NCBI GenBank assembly: GCA_965216255.1
Contig: OZ244148.1
Coordinates: 3,968,001-4,032,000 of the forward strand
Length of the DNA stretch: 64,000 nucleotides
Source: G965216255 sp965216255
Lineage (GTDB): Bacteria > Bacteroidota > Rhodothermia > Rhodothermales > Bin80
Direction: 5' to 3'
Part shown: positions 63,817-64,000 of the stretch, in pieces
Position numbering within the stretch: position 1 is the stretch's first letter
Layout: every line of letters begins with the position of its first letter
Made by a program: the position numbers and the translations under genes
Notes under the pieces: model-generated
What the model was told of the DNA's origin: nothing
Databases searched by the model: none
Seen by the model: the letters and a program-made list of their open reading frames with translations, nothing else

Positions 63817-64000
63817 CCTGCCACACCGGCTTTCACCGGCCGCCACGGCGGCGTTGTGGTCTGGACCATCTCTTCACCCGTCCCGGCAGGCGGGGGTAGG
63901 GTGGGCTGCGTATGGCCTCTGAGGGCTCTCTTGGGTTTTCGGGAGTTCTGCGGCGCGCAGCCGCGTGTCCCTTCCGGCAACGCCGCACGGGCGTCCTTCT
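63817..64000 (-). ncRNA. Group I intron, 3' portion (5' part off window)
   Basis: On the minus strand GGGTGAAGAGATGGTCCAGA matches the P3/P8/P7 3' signature that I recall from the Azoarcus tRNA-Ile intron (GGTGAAGGCATAGTCCAGG). GGCCA in CAGAGGCCATACG upstream can pair with TGGTC to make P7. After it come P9-type hairpins GCCGCC-GT-GGCGGC and CCGG-TGAAAG-CCGG, and the intron would end in G (omega G) directly before the exon TTAATC. An insertion between anticodon positions 34 and 35 would parallel the cyanobacterial tRNA-Leu(UAA) intron. The core fits well, but folding has not been computed. Confidence 0.7.

Noticed and set aside
63599..63826. A 75-aa minus-strand ORF at the tRNA cluster
   Set aside because: The peptide (RVPGSSPGG, GSTPVPGTP) is the usual artefact of translating tRNA T arms.
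63817..64000. RNase P RNA or tmRNA instead of an intron
   Set aside because: Some segments (GGTGAAAG..., GTGTGGCAGG) superficially recall RNase P, but the tRNA 3' exon directly attached, the P7-type GATGGTCCAGA block and the terminal G fit a group I intron better.

Overview
The window looks like a chromosomal segment of a moderately GC-rich member of the Bacteroidota/Rhodothermota (FCB) group. The signs are type IX secretion sorting tails of the NYPNPF...GQ.V type, VCBS/ASPIC-UnbV lipoproteins, a BF3164-like propeller lipoprotein beside a small Cys-rich exported peptide, and folP next to cdaA. The genus is not identifiable from sequence alone. The many IS copies, most of them broken, and the long extracellular repeat proteins would suit a host- or particle-associated genome that is accumulating pseudogenes; that is an inference.

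Left edge (1-7083, minus strand): the N-terminal 2361 codons of a giant exported Ig-like repeat protein. It has six near-identical 582-bp tandem units plus older diverged ones, and its C-terminus lies off the window.

Housekeeping block A (7.8-20 kb): a decayed dienoyl-CoA-reductase-like SDR, thiL, then a tight plus-strand run. That run is a 1571-aa DUF4011/helicase/nuclease/DUF3320 protein (Hhe-like defence architecture), a metallo-beta-lactamase-fold hydrolase coupled by ATGA, a MenI/YdiI-type thioesterase and queE. On the minus strand are a class IV aminotransferase and a P-loop sulfotransferase-like gene. I remember these two being fused in plants. Two tandem inositol-monophosphatase paralogues follow.

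Accessory, IS-rich zone (20-52.4 kb): a complete IS21 (istA/istB) beside an older truncated istA, an intact DDE transposase plus a remnant of the same family, an IS1634-like element with visible inverted repeats plus a remnant, and two wrecked ISNCY transposases. Between them are surface and catabolic genes: propeller lipoprotein with small peptide, esterase, GH16-CBM6 laminarinase with a T9SS tail, two convergent UnbV lipoproteins, and a 1908-aa FN3/beta-barrel protein with seven near-identical 285-bp repeats. There are also many relics (NYN RNase, secreted creatininase, T9SS tails, paralogous barrel C-termini), several of which have no long open frame and were found by reading across frames.

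Housekeeping block B (53.2-64 kb): a GH3-family acyl-amido synthetase, folP-cdaA-pcm, deoB with a GAF/degenerate-GGDEF membrane protein upstream, citrate synthase, small lipoprotein and hypothetical genes, a serine-hydrolase pseudogene, tRNA-Leu(GAG), and at the extreme right edge the 3' exon of a second tRNA (anticodon NUU, probably Lys) preceded by what reads as the 3' half of a group I intron. The most noteworthy observations are this intron, the helicase-nuclease/hydrolase coupling, the aminotransferase-sulfotransferase pair, and the peptide/propeller operon with a promoter and an intercistronic hairpin.
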